Below are positions 12,119 through 23,060 of a DNA stretch of 64,000 bases, in pieces. Source of the DNA: Ophioceras dolichostomum (Eukaryota; Ascomycota; Sordariomycetes; Magnaporthales; Ophioceraceae). A program made the position numbers and the translations under genes. Under the pieces are notes generated by a model. The model saw only the letters and a list, made by a program, of their open reading frames with translations, ran no database searches and was not told where the DNA came from. Location of the stretch: the NCBI GenBank assembly GCA_003049485.1, contig PYST01000036.1:1-64000 (forward strand). Reading direction: 5' to 3'. How positions within the stretch are numbered: the first letter of the stretch is position 1; every line of letters starts with the position of its first letter.

Positions 12119-15100
12119 TCAATGCATACTCTTCAACTCCTCCACCAAGCTCCTCATGCTCTCAACCGAAGGCCCCAAGCCCTCGCACACAGCCGCCTGC
12201 GTGTCCTCGTCCATGTCCAGGAACCGCTCCAGCATCTCCCCGTCCAGGAAGTTGACGGGCCCGTCCGCCTCGCGCTCGGCGCTCTGGTACGCCCGCCACT
12301 GGCCGAAGGGTATGTCGCCCACGTTCTCGACGTGTTTCTCCAGCTGGGCTTGGAAGGTCAGGAGGAGATTCTTGTAGCTCCGCGCGATGGTGCCGAACAT
12401 GTATATCGAACCCTCGACCTGTGACATGCAGAAGGAAGTCAAAGTATTAGCATAACTGTGAAAAGAATCATTCCCGAAACCAGGTGCGCAGAACCGCCAA
12501 ACGGCAAGATGGATTGTAGTAAAATAAGGATAGGCCTTACTGTCCCTAAGAACGCCTGCGGCAAAATCGGCGCGTTCGGACCAGGATCGACCCTGATGGG
12601 CTGTATCCTATTAACCGTCTCGCCGAGCCCCATCTCGCTCGTGACCTTCAAGCGCCTCCCCCCCGTGGCCCGGGCACCGCTGCTGCTGCTCGCCGACCCC
12701 CCCATATCTTCGCTCAGCACCATCAGGTTCCCGTCCGCGTCGGCCTCCAGCCACTGATTGCGTCTATTAACGTCAATATCAATCATGGCGTGGCCGCTAT
12801 CCCCGACAAAGTAGATGCCGATGCTGCCGCCGTCGTTATCGTCGTTATCGTCGTTATCGTACTTGCCGCCCTTATCGCCGCTCCGGGGCAGGCAGCACAC
12901 CGCCGTGGCCCATGCGGACGAGTAGTGTCTCGCGACCTCGACCAGCGTCGCGGGGCGCGGCAGCCTCTCCGGCCTCTCCGGCCTCCCCGCCACTGCCGCC
13001 TCGTAGACCTCGACGGCCGGCACGTACTTCACCAGCGCGACGGACTTCATGAGGTCCGCCACGCCGATCATCCCTTTGCTGCTGTTGACCGCTGCGTCGA
13101 CGGCGTAGCTGCACGTCTGGTACGACGCCAGGCGGATCAGCTTGCCCGTCGTCCAGGACGTCTCCACGTACCGCACTAGCACGATCGTCTTCGTCAGGAC
13201 CACGATCAACAGGTTGTTGTTGTCGTCGTTGTTGTTGCTCTTGTTCTTGCCCTTCTCGTTTCCCTTCTGGCTCTCTTCTTCTTCTAAGACGGCGATGCGG
13301 CGGCATCCGCTCTTGGCATGGTGGTCCATGATCAGGTAAGGGGAGCGGTCCTCGTCGACCCCGAAGACGAGCACGCGGCCAGTGCTGTCGTTGCTGAGCG
13401 TCCCGCGGCTGGTGGGGAGCGACCGGGTGCCGACTACGAACCGCTCCGCCATGTTACCGAAAGCGTCTGGCAGTCTGGCCCGGATCACGCATTCCACTAG
13501 CTCCCCCTCCTCGAGATGGAACGGCTCGCCCAGGGGTCTGAAGATGACCTCGTCGACCAGCTTGAACGTGCTGCTCGCCTTCTCGACGCCCTTAGCGAAG
13601 TCGCGCTTGACGCAACCGATGCCGAACAATTTCTGGTCCCGCGAGTACGCGATGCAGCGCACCGTCTCGCCCATGGGCAGCTCCTGGATGTGGCTCTGCC
13701 GCTGCTTGTCGACCCTGCAGATCTTAAGCTGCTGCTCCGTGGCCACGACGAGAGAGTCCGGGTAACCCGGGGTGTCGAAGGGGCACACGCACGTCGCCGA
13801 CTCGGCGGTAACGGCGGAGAAGACGATGCGGCCCTCCGAGCCGTAGATCAGGCTCGAGTGCTCACTGGTCACGAATATGTTGCAGACGCCGCCGGGTTGT
13901 GGGAGTACGTAGAAGAGGGCGTGGCGGGTGCCCAGGACCACGCTCCGCCGCGTCGAGAGCGAATGATCCTTCTGGACGGTGAAGTTCACGACCTCGCCGT
14001 CGTCCATCGAGACGAAGAGGGTCGGCCCCGCAACGTCGGCTGGGTGGACTCGGGCGAGCACGATGTCACGCGGCACCATGGCCGCGTCGTCTGTTTGCCG
14101 CCGCATGTCCTCTGCGTGCAACGTGGAGAGCGTTTCTATCTTCACGATGGCGATCGTCCCGCTAGTCCAAAAGCCCAAGACGCCTACGTCTGACAGGTGA
14201 GGAGACACGTGGAGACAGGAGACCTGATCATTCCCACATAGTCGCTTGGCTGACGGCCTGAGTTCCTGCTCCAGGCTGAGCGACATCAGCGTCCTGCCAT
14301 CCACGGCCAGCAACAACCACTTGTCGTTGGCCGATGCAGCCGTTATGGACTCCCCGGCCTTGGGCGCCCAGAAGTGAAGAGTAGTGTTATCCTCCAGATC
14401 AATTATCGATGCATTTGACTCGGTGACGGACAAGAGGTGGCCGCCCGGTAGGTTGGTGACGAGAAGAGTCCTTCTGATCAAGTCCAGACCGTCGAAGGTC
14501 TCTAACTCTTCGACCTCGCCCCCGGCGTCGAATTTGAAAACTCTCGTCTCCGTAACGAACGATACCACGAGTGTATCGAGCACAGAGGACCCGTAGGACC
14601 GAATAGGAAAGAGCCCTCGGACCCCTGGGATCTCCCCAACAACTGCGACGTCCTCCAGGCCGACCCCACTACGGACGCTCCTAAGGCTGCCGTCCTTATG
14701 AGCGCCGCTACCGGTGACAATTCGGGCCTGTCCAGACGAGTACGCGTTGCCCAGCTCGCTGCTGTCGCCGAAGCGGTTGCCCATGTCCATCACCGTAAAG
14801 TCCAGCACGGGGCCGATATTTGGGATGGTTTGGACGACCTCCAGGATCGGGCTCGAGAACAGGTTGACACGTAGCAGCTGCGAGTTGCCGTAGTGGGAGC
14901 CGACGAAAAGGAACTTGGCACTGTCGTCCATTTCCCTCTCCATCAGGACGAGCACGCTGGCCCGGGATGTCTTCCCTATCGCGGTGATGTCCAGGCTTGT
15001 GACGGCGTTGTTGGCGTCCTGGTCGACAAAGATGGTCAAGAGGTGCATCCCGCCGTACTCGTCGGCCAGGAAGTAGTGCGTGTTGTCGTACATGGCCCAC

Positions 15101-16077
15101 GCCACAAAGATGTTGGCCGAGGGCAGAGGCGCCTCGACCTGGACGTTACTAACATCATCGACGTACAGCAGAGAAGACTCGCCCACCACGATGATGCCTC
15201 CCAGATGCGCGCGGGCCCCGGCTTGGTGCCTGAAGTTGTGGCGCTTCTCTGCCTCGACGCGCTCGACGGGGATCAGCATGCGGGCTCCTGCATCTTTGAT
15301 TTCGATGGTTGAGATCCTGTCCCTGTTCGGGTTGAACTGAGAAAGCTCCGTGTTCGCGTCATTAGAGCACAGCCGGTAGTTAACCAACTTCGACAGGGGG
15401 AGGTCGGGATCCGGCTGGTATAGGAGGGCGAGCAAGGGATGGCCCGTTTCTGTGTGGTGGAAGGCAGCTGCCTTGATGTATAGCTCCGAGATTCGAGCCT
15501 GGCCCAGCTCCTCAAGCTTCGTAGTGACTCCTTTTCGAGAAAGAAGACGCAGCGCGTTCAACACGCCCGACCATAGCAGCATGACCACATATCTCCCCGT
15601 CGGGTCCACTAGGCATTCGTTCTTCGTCACGGCACTTCGCACGAACCGTTCGCCAACGTCGTTAACCGCTTGGATTGTCTCTAGCTGCCTCGTCTCGGAA
15701 TTGTATGCCAACGTAAAATATTTGAATCGATCGGTGCCCACAAAGAGGATTTCGGTCGGAGAGTCCTTCGGCTGGAGCTTCTGGAGCATGCATATGTTGC
15801 CGAAGATGGACTTGGAGTGGACCAAAGCTAGCTGGTTGTCCGCGAGACGCCATACTTCTAAACGGTTGGATTTTCTGTGTACACAAAAGGAATGTATCGT
15901 CAGCCTTGATCACCTAGAGCCCCTCAAACCGAGTCTGGGCCCGTCGCGGGCGAGCACAGGCAGGGGAGCAAGCAAATCTTACGCGACGACCAAGCTCTGT
16001 TCGTCTGCCGAGAGAAGTCGAGCTTGGAGCGCATATCTCACGCTAGTCGAACGGTGGATGGGAGCGATGTATGCCAT
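12119..16077 (-). CDS. DDB1: DNA damage-binding protein 1 (CUL4 adaptor)
   Basis: DDB1 is the WD40-propeller adaptor of CUL4 ubiquitin ligases. It acts in nucleotide excision repair and, in Neurospora, in the DCDC complex that directs H3K9 methylation (dim-8). Three exons join in frame: 16077-15983, 15874-12541 and 12418-12119, giving about 1242 residues. The first exon gives the family N-terminus MAYIAPIHRSTSVRYALQAR and continues across the intron as KSNRLEVWRLADNQLALVHS, which fixes the start. The last exon gives the C-terminus GSIYMFGTIARSYKNLLLTF and ends VEELKSMH. The MMS1-N and CPSF-A regions are both present. The protein is somewhat longer than human DDB1 (1140 residues), partly through Asn/Asp/Lys-rich inserts (NKSNNNDDNNN and YDNDDNDDND). 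The second insert is encoded by a 9-bp repeat. Confidence 0.95.
12832..12858. repeat. 9-bp in-frame microsatellite inside DDB1
   Basis: Three exact copies of GTCGTTATC on the plus strand encode, on the minus strand, a repeated Asp-Asn-Asp insert in DDB1. The length is a multiple of three, so copy-number change would leave the frame intact. Confidence 0.85.
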
Positions 16078-17741
16078 GGTTGGGGGCTGCCGGCGCGACG
16101 ATTCTGGCGGGAATGGTGATGATCACTTAGAGAGAGCGGGGGAGTCAGCATCGGTCACATTTTACAAAGAATATTTCAAAAATTGGCACTCGTTTTTGAG
16201 GTGTTTGGGGGGTAGAGACCTGGTTGGTATATAATGACGTTACTGAAGCTGGTGCACTTGCCGCTCACGGAGTTAAGCTGCCAATCTGCCCCACCAAGGC
16301 ACTTGAAAAGAGAGAGCTTTGGCTAAGCCTTATTTGGCAATAACGAGTCCGAGTCCACCGCACCCCATTCTCCTGTTCAGGGGCTGTTCTTTCCTTGATA
16401 CCCGTACGCAATAGTTGAGGCAGGAAGGCAATGCTCAGCAGAACAAGGAAAGTACTCGATGATAAAATACCCAGGACTGACGACCCCGTTACGTGGAAAA
16501 GGGTGTCGCTTGTAAAGGCCCTGCCACGTAACGTAGGGCCTTTGGGCCTAGGCGCCTGGACACGTGCTTAGGCACGTGCCCCAGGCTATATAAAGCGGCC
16601 TTCCCAGCCAACTTCCAATTGCACAGCTTGATCCCTGTCACCGCCTAGTTCCCGTGACAGTCCCTAAATTTATAATTGCCTGGAGGGGAAAGCCGGCTTC
16701 TACGTTACTGGTGAATCACTCACCGTATTCTCGCCACCGTATGTTCACGGTACAGAGCACATGACGGTGAATTCCGCCGAGGGCCCTGGCAAATGGCGGG
16801 TGATCGTGTCCTTATTTCAGGCACCCATCACCCCGCCTTGACAAAGGCTCTGTAACATTTCGTAACTGCCTCCCATAGGTTAGGTGTACTAGTAGGTGGT
16901 AGTTGGTGGGCAGATACATCTGTCTTAGAATCTGCTCACGGTATGGGCCGACTCACAGGCAGGCATGTCCAGTTCCTTATATGGTGATTGTCAGCCATGA
17001 AATCACCGGACGCAGGCAATGAATAAGAGGGATAAATTTACACAAAATAGGTCCGATCTAACTATGGCAGGCATGGCAAGACAGGGGAGGGGTGTTGAGG
17101 GACTTGGGGTTTCAAGCCCATCACTGACAACAAAGGCGTGCGTCATGGAAACGTCGTCCATTCTGTGCATATGACAAAATATGGCCAGCCTACACGATGC
17201 CATGAAGGTACTATCAGGCTGAGCAGGCTTGTTGGGCCCGATCAGTCCAGTAGTTGTTGGCTCACTGATGATACTATTCACTATGGTCGTTAGTTACACC
17301 CGCAAAAACTCATTCTTTCTCTCTCATTTCTAAAAACACAAGGTAGCCACAGACGTAGACGCTCAGTGCCACCTAGCAAGTATCCAGCATGCCGTCGGCC
17401 TCCTTCGTCTAGTCTAAACGCCAGCCGACGCGTCGGGGAAAGGGACCTGTCCTAGCGGAAGAGAAGAGAGATTATGCTTGAGAGCGATGTGATGTGATGA
17501 TGGGATGGGGCTTGTTACCACCAAAATATGACAAGAGACCTATCAAAGAAGGAAGAGAGAAGACCAAAAAGACTCAAAAAAGTGGCGAGAAGAGAGAAAA
17601 GTAAAAGAAAAGATAACATGTCAAAAGGAGGTGATGAGCAAAACCAAAGCCACCAGAAAGATGAAAAGGGTGCCCACTCTACTTCGCCTGTCCATGCTGC
17701 TTGCCGACCATCACTTTCAGAAGGACACACAGACGCACATT
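16078..17741. other. Intergenic region with inverted repeats and TATA box
   Basis: 1.66 kb between the DDB1 start and the nucleoporin stop. The left part is the DDB1 promoter. The segment 16488-16660 holds three perfect inverted repeats and a TATA-like box. The stretch 17520-17640 is purine-rich. A 92-codon open frame at 17281-17003 (-) has no recognisable relative. Confidence 0.6.
16488..16660. other. Inverted-repeat cluster with TATA box; possible LTR or non-autonomous element remnant
   Basis: Three perfect inverted repeats occur in about 170 bp: GTTACGTGG (16488-16496) with CCACGTAAC (16524-16532); CACGTGC (16561-16567) with GCACGTG (16572-16578), around a TTAG loop; and CTGTCAC (16635-16641) with GTGACAG (16654-16660). 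TATATAAA lies at 16587-16594. On the minus strand the segment 16659-16511 starts TGTCACGGGA and ends TTTACA, compatible with a short TG...CA LTR. I find no matching target-site duplication, so the identity is open. No gene start follows the TATA box in either direction within 1 kb. Confidence 0.4.
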
Positions 17742-20700
17742 TTACAAAAACCTGAAGCTCGCACCCAAGCTCCCGCCCATACCACCGCCCTGCCTAACAA
17801 CCTTCTCCACAGCAGCCCTCAGAGACCTCGCCTTGCGCGCCACGTCCTCCACCTCCTGCACCGCAGCCCTATCCCGGTCCCTCACCCCCTCCACCAGCGC
17901 ACCCATCTCGTCAGCCGCGCGTCCGAGCAGGTCATAGACCCACGACCCCAGTCCCGCCGCGCCATCCGCTGCTGAAGAAGCAGGCACCTTCCCCGCCGCC
18001 CGGCTTGACATCTGTGATGCCTCTCCAGCAGGCAATAACCCACCGCCGATTCCACCAGTTCCGCCGAGCCTCTCGACATCCCGCAGCCACGACTCGACCG
18101 CGCAGCAGATCCACTCCACAACCAGCCTCCGCGCCCTCCTGCCCGTGAAGGGGCTTTCCTGCGAGTCGAACACCCTCTCCAGCACGCGCGCGATGACGGC
18201 CTGCGACACCTGCAGCTGCAGGAACAGCAGCACCGGCCAGCAGTCGTCCGCGCCCATGGAGCGGTCCTGCTCCTGCGCGATCGCGTAGTCGCACACGATG
18301 GGCAGGAGGGGGTCGACGGGGAACACGACGCCGTCCAGGGAGGTGCGGTGCGCGATGTTCTGGATCTGCATCGAGACAGCCTCGTAGGGGTACGGCGGCG
18401 GGTCGAGGACCAGCTCGGCGGCGGCGGCGGCGGCGTTTCGGCGAGGAGGAGGCTGGAGCTGTTGTTCGCGGTAGGCCTCGATGCGCTCCTCCACGTCGTG
18501 GTGCGTGGACTCGATGAGGTTGCGCCACGTCTCGGCGATTGCGCGGGGATGGTGGTATTCCGCCGCGTGGTAGATCAGGAGCGAGAGGTCGTAGTAGCCC
18601 CCTGGGTCGGCGTAGGTGTTGAACAGCTGTGCAGATGCCAAAAGCGAGTCACGTTAGTCGATTGAAACACACCGAGAATAAGTACGGGAATCAGAAACTC
18701 ACGTCAGTCAAGCCCTGGATCTGCCCATCCAGAGCCTGCACAACATCCACTTTTCGCTCATCGCTGAGCCTGGTGTCCGCCTTGAGCCTCTCGAGCAGGT
18801 CGTCCTGGATGTGCGCGATCTGCAGCATCTCGCTGATGTCGTGGATGAGCTCCTGCTGCAGCTTCCGCTGCCCGCTCAGCGTCTGCACGCTCGCGTTGCT
18901 CTTCGCGCGGCTGAGCAGCGTGATGCGGTCCTTGATGCCGACCTCGAAGTCCGAGATCGCGAGACCGTACTGCACCTGAGCCGCGTCGAAGAAGAGGTGC
19001 CTGTGCGTGTAGAACCGGCACAGCAGCTCCGCGTGCTGGGCGTTGACGGCCGCGAGCCGCTGCAGGAAGGTCACCACGTGCGGGTTGTCGATGGCCAGAA
19101 TGCGGTCCGTCCACTTCTGCTCGATGTACCACTCGTACAGGTCGAAGTGGAAGACCTCGTCGTCCGAGTCATTAACTACGGCGTACGCTTCCATCCGCTT
19201 CGTGGCCGACAGCGTCGGCTTCCCGTCGATCAGCTCCGCCTCGGCGCCCGAGGAGGCGTCCAGCTGCTGCAGTACCAGGTGGATCATGTTGTAGCAGCGC
19301 TTGCGGTCGTTGAACGCGTTCTCCCGCGGGTCACCCGCGGGCTTGTTCTCGTTGATCCAGGCGAGGGCCGAGTTGCCCCGGTCCTTCTCCCGGGCAACGG
19401 TGAGACACAGCTCAATGGCGCCAGCGTAGTACTTGAGCTCCGTATATTGCTCGACAGCTGCCCCGAGGTTAGCGAATGACAAGCTGCCAGCCACACGCTG
19501 GAAGAGCCGCAGGCTTTCGTTGAGTAGCGTCCGCTGCACGTTCGGCTGTGAGGCCTGCTCTGATCCACGCTTGAGCTGCTCCTGTGCCTTGAAGATGATG
19601 ACATCGTCTGGGCTGCAGAAGCTCCCGCAGCGTCGGCGCAGAGCGTCGGCCACGGTCTCCACGTTCGAGCCGCTCTCAATGTTGCGGTTTACGATGGCCT
19701 TGACTAGGAGCTTCGCCAGCTCCTTGCCAGCAGACTGGGAGAAGAGGGTCTCGTAGGTCAGGTCGTTGAGTTGCTGGCGACTGATGTCATCAAGCCGCAT
19801 GTATATGTCCGCAACTCGCTCATCGAACAACATCAGCACGAACGATATTCCCTCGGAAATGCCTTCCATAAGCTTTTGTAGCGAATGGAGAGCCTGGTGT
19901 TCCGCTTGCAGCGCGATCTCTTCCTGCCTGCTCGCCACACGCTGGAGATCGGACGGGCCGGACAATCCCTGAATGATCCCCCTATTGGTATCGAGGAACT
20001 TCCGGAGGCGCTCCAGATTCTCCTGAACAATGGTGAGTTTGCCGGTAGGGATCGTCGAGTTGACGACAACCCCACCCGCCTTCTCGATCCGCGGCATGAT
20101 GACCCTGGCCTTCCAGAGCATGCGCACAAGACGGGTGAGGTAGAGGGCGAGGGCGTCGTGGCGGGACGAGAGCCTGATGGAATCGGTGGACGGAAGGGTC
20201 GAATCGGACTCCGTGAGTGTTGGCTGACCGCCATAGGCGACGAAGACGGTCTTTGCGCGGTCGGCTGTTCCCTGGTCGATCACGCGACTGGTCCCGGTTC
20301 GGAGATCATTTCCCTGCCCACAAGCAACGGCCAGAGCGGCGGAGACCGTCTCGACGCGCCCATACAGCTGGATAAACTTGCGCACCTCCCTCTCGAGCAC
20401 CTCATCGCCGACAGCGCCCCTGATTGTGGTGGCAAAGATGTCCACCATCCTTCTCCGTCGGACAACGTAGACTCCGCTATTAGTGAGGACTGCAGCATCG
20501 CATGGCGGCTCGTCGAACTGAACGGCGAGCTCGTTTCCAAAGCCCAGCGGCTGCTTTGCCGCCGCTATCGGCTTGTTGATCAAGCCGACGGCAAGCGCCC
20601 GGCCCTGGCCCATCTCAACCCAGTTGGAATGCTCGTAGAATTTCAACGCGGTCGCGGGGACGGTGGCCTTGATACGGCCAGTCTCTGGGGCAGAGGCGAA

Positions 20701-22374
20701 GAGCAGGTCCGTGTTGGGATCCTCCGGCTTGGTGACGAAGTCGAAGAAGTAACCGGGGGGGAATCTGAAGCCCACCTTACTCGTTTGGAGGGCTCGTGAG
20801 AACATGTCGAGAGGAGCATCGCCAGCCGCGTCATAACTGGCCGTGCCGCGTCTAGCGGCGCCGACCTCCTTAGGCGGGAACTTGACGAACTGCACCTGCA
20901 TCGACTGGGGAGCAATGTTGGCCGATGGGGTCAGGCTGTAGGACGCCGAGCTTGTGGCGCTCAGGAAAATTCGGCAGCCAGTATTAGTGAGTGCCATGAG
21001 GTGGAGCTTGTATGCCTCCTGAGCCGATATTGCGCTGATAGATACGATGCTCATGCGGTCCGTCAGGAGAGGGGACGCGGTGGTCAGGTGCGTGATGTCG
21101 CGCAAGCAATGGTTCTTCTCCTTCTCGATGACCTTAACGAGCGTGTCCGGGCCGTCCATGTGGTATGTCCTGATTGTGGACTTGTTGGATAGGGTGTAGA
21201 CAAGGTTCCTCGAATCGTCTACAGCTATCTGGGTCAGATGTTCGCCGTGCTGCGTCGATATCAGAGAATCGATGGCTGGAGGTAGACGGGGCACGATCGA
21301 CGCCCAGCCCGACTGGGAGTGGTTGATCCTTTGGCAGCGACCCGAGAACCACTTCTCCTCTTTTTGGTAGGCGAGCTCGTATACATCCGTGTCGCTATCA
21401 CCGCCGAAGAAAATGCGCCCACTCGCGGTACCTTCGATGAGGTTGATGTTGTTAGATGGGGTGTTGATGGTCATCTTCGTGGAATAGAGCTCGATCGACT
21501 TCTGGCCGTTCGGGCTCGAGGACGCGGCCACGCCGAGGAGAATGAGCTCTGTCGTGGTGCCAACAACCAGAATATGTGTGATGCTGGCAAGGAAGACGCC
21601 GGGCTTGGGCGGCACGAGAGCCACTGCTCGGATGATGTGCGGCGATTCCTCATAACCGACGACTTCAGGGTGAGGTTGGCTGAAGTTCCACATCAAGAGC
21701 GTGTTATCCAGCGCGATGTAGGCATAGCCTATCTCGGCGAACAACCCCCATACCATGTTGACGTTCGCCCTCTGGATATGTTCGAAGACACGGTCGGGAA
21801 TAGGATACATGTTGATCCGTTGGAAAGGGGCCCATGAGGACTCGGCCGGCTGCAGGTCGTAGTCGGACGATTGGCCTGCTGGGATGAGGTCAGAAGATAC
21901 AGAGGCTTATTAGCAGTCCTACAAAGAATAACGAGGATGATGTGCAAGGCAAGGGACGGTAAGGAACTCACGTCGATAGTACGAATCGATGTCTGGGTAG
22001 CTCTCATCCTGCAGCAGCGTCTCGTTCACGCACCTGGCGGCCTTTTGGATCGGAGCCAACGTGGCGACTGGTGGGAGCATAGGCACTGCGCCCGACGCAC
22101 CTGCGGCACTGGAAACCAGTCCACTAGCTCCAGACGCCCTCGCAGCCTCCGTCCATGGGTTCGAGCCGCCCGACATGCGCTCAGAAGAGGAAGCGGCGAG
22201 AGCTGAACCGCCGAGCGGAAAGGAGCTTCTCGTGCCTAGCAGCGAAGGGGGAGGATTTGACGCGCCGTCGGTGAAGAGCCGGCGCCGAACGGGGTCGTTT
22301 CTGCTAGTGAAAGACGGAGCAGGAGTCTGGAAGTATGCGCCTGGCACAGGGCGCGCCGGCGTTTGGGTCGCCAT
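17742..22374 (-). CDS. NUP170: Inner-ring nucleoporin Nup155/Nup170
   Basis: A large scaffold nucleoporin of the inner ring of the nuclear pore, needed for pore assembly and anchoring to the membrane. Three exons join in frame: 22374-21972, 21878-18703 and 18626-17742, giving about 1487 residues. The first exon is an unstructured Pro/Ser/Gly-rich N-terminus ending in DESYPDIDSYYR. Across intron 1 the sequence continues PGQSSDYDLQPAESSWAPFQ and MYPIPDRVFEH, the conserved opening of the N-terminal beta-propeller. The alpha-solenoid half has AEQHQALHSLQKLMEGISEG and FHFDLYEWYIEQKWTDRIL. After intron 2 it continues LFNTYADPGGYYDLSLLIYH, as in relatives. Length matches the family (about 1390-1500). 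Fungi have one or two paralogues; I do not distinguish Nup170 from Nup157. Confidence 0.95.
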
Positions 22375-23060
22375 CGTCTGTTGTGCGCGTGTGTTTGCGG
22401 GCTGTCTTTGGCGCCCGGGACAAGAGACAGACGATGCGGCCCAACAGAGCAGGCACTGGTAGACCGCTAGCCTTTCACTCCAACACGATGGTCGAATTGG
22501 CGCGGGTTGTTGAAGCTAAAGCTGGTGTTAGAACGGGAAGTAATGCGCCGGGAAGATCGAAGCCGATGCTATGGTCAGAGAGTAAGAATTCCCTCTGAAG
22601 CAAGACTTCGTGGTGGCTGGAAAGGTCGCCTGTTTGGCGTACAGGGATTAGCTCAAAAATCCCGACCCCGAATTTTTGGCGGTGGACGGACGCGACAAGA
22701 AAGAGGTCGCGACCACCTTCAATTCTTCGCCCGAGTCCGTGCGCCAATCCGAAAGCAGACAATAGCATCGCCTGGAGCTATCACCCCACATTGACTCGCG
22801 CATTCAGGGACCCTGACTAGACCGATGAACAATAAGATATGGGACTGACAAGTTTCATCGGGTTATTCGTATTTCTTTTTCTTTTCTTTTCGTGCACCAT
22901 TCCTATACAGCAAAGTACAGAGAGTTGCCAGTCCCGTTCTATGTTTAGCGCAGCCCCCTAAGCATCCCAAATGCCGATGCCATTGACATTCCACACATTC
23001 CTTGGCCCATGCCCTCCCTCCAGTATTTTACCTGCCCGTCTCTTCTACCTTGAAAGAGTT
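22375..23060. other. Intergenic region: nucleoporin promoter and MDV1 3' flank
   Basis: 686 bases between two minus-strand genes. It should hold the nucleoporin promoter and the MDV1 3' UTR. I see no gene; a T-rich tract lies near 22866-22892. Confidence 0.6.

Noticed and set aside
16560..16660. A tRNA or other Pol III gene near the TATA box
   Set aside because: No cloverleaf or A/B box could be drawn; the inverted repeats are too short and wrongly spaced.
17003..17281. A small minus-strand protein or retroelement fragment
   Set aside because: 92 codons without a recognisable domain; composition is ordinary and neither splice sites nor neighbours support it.
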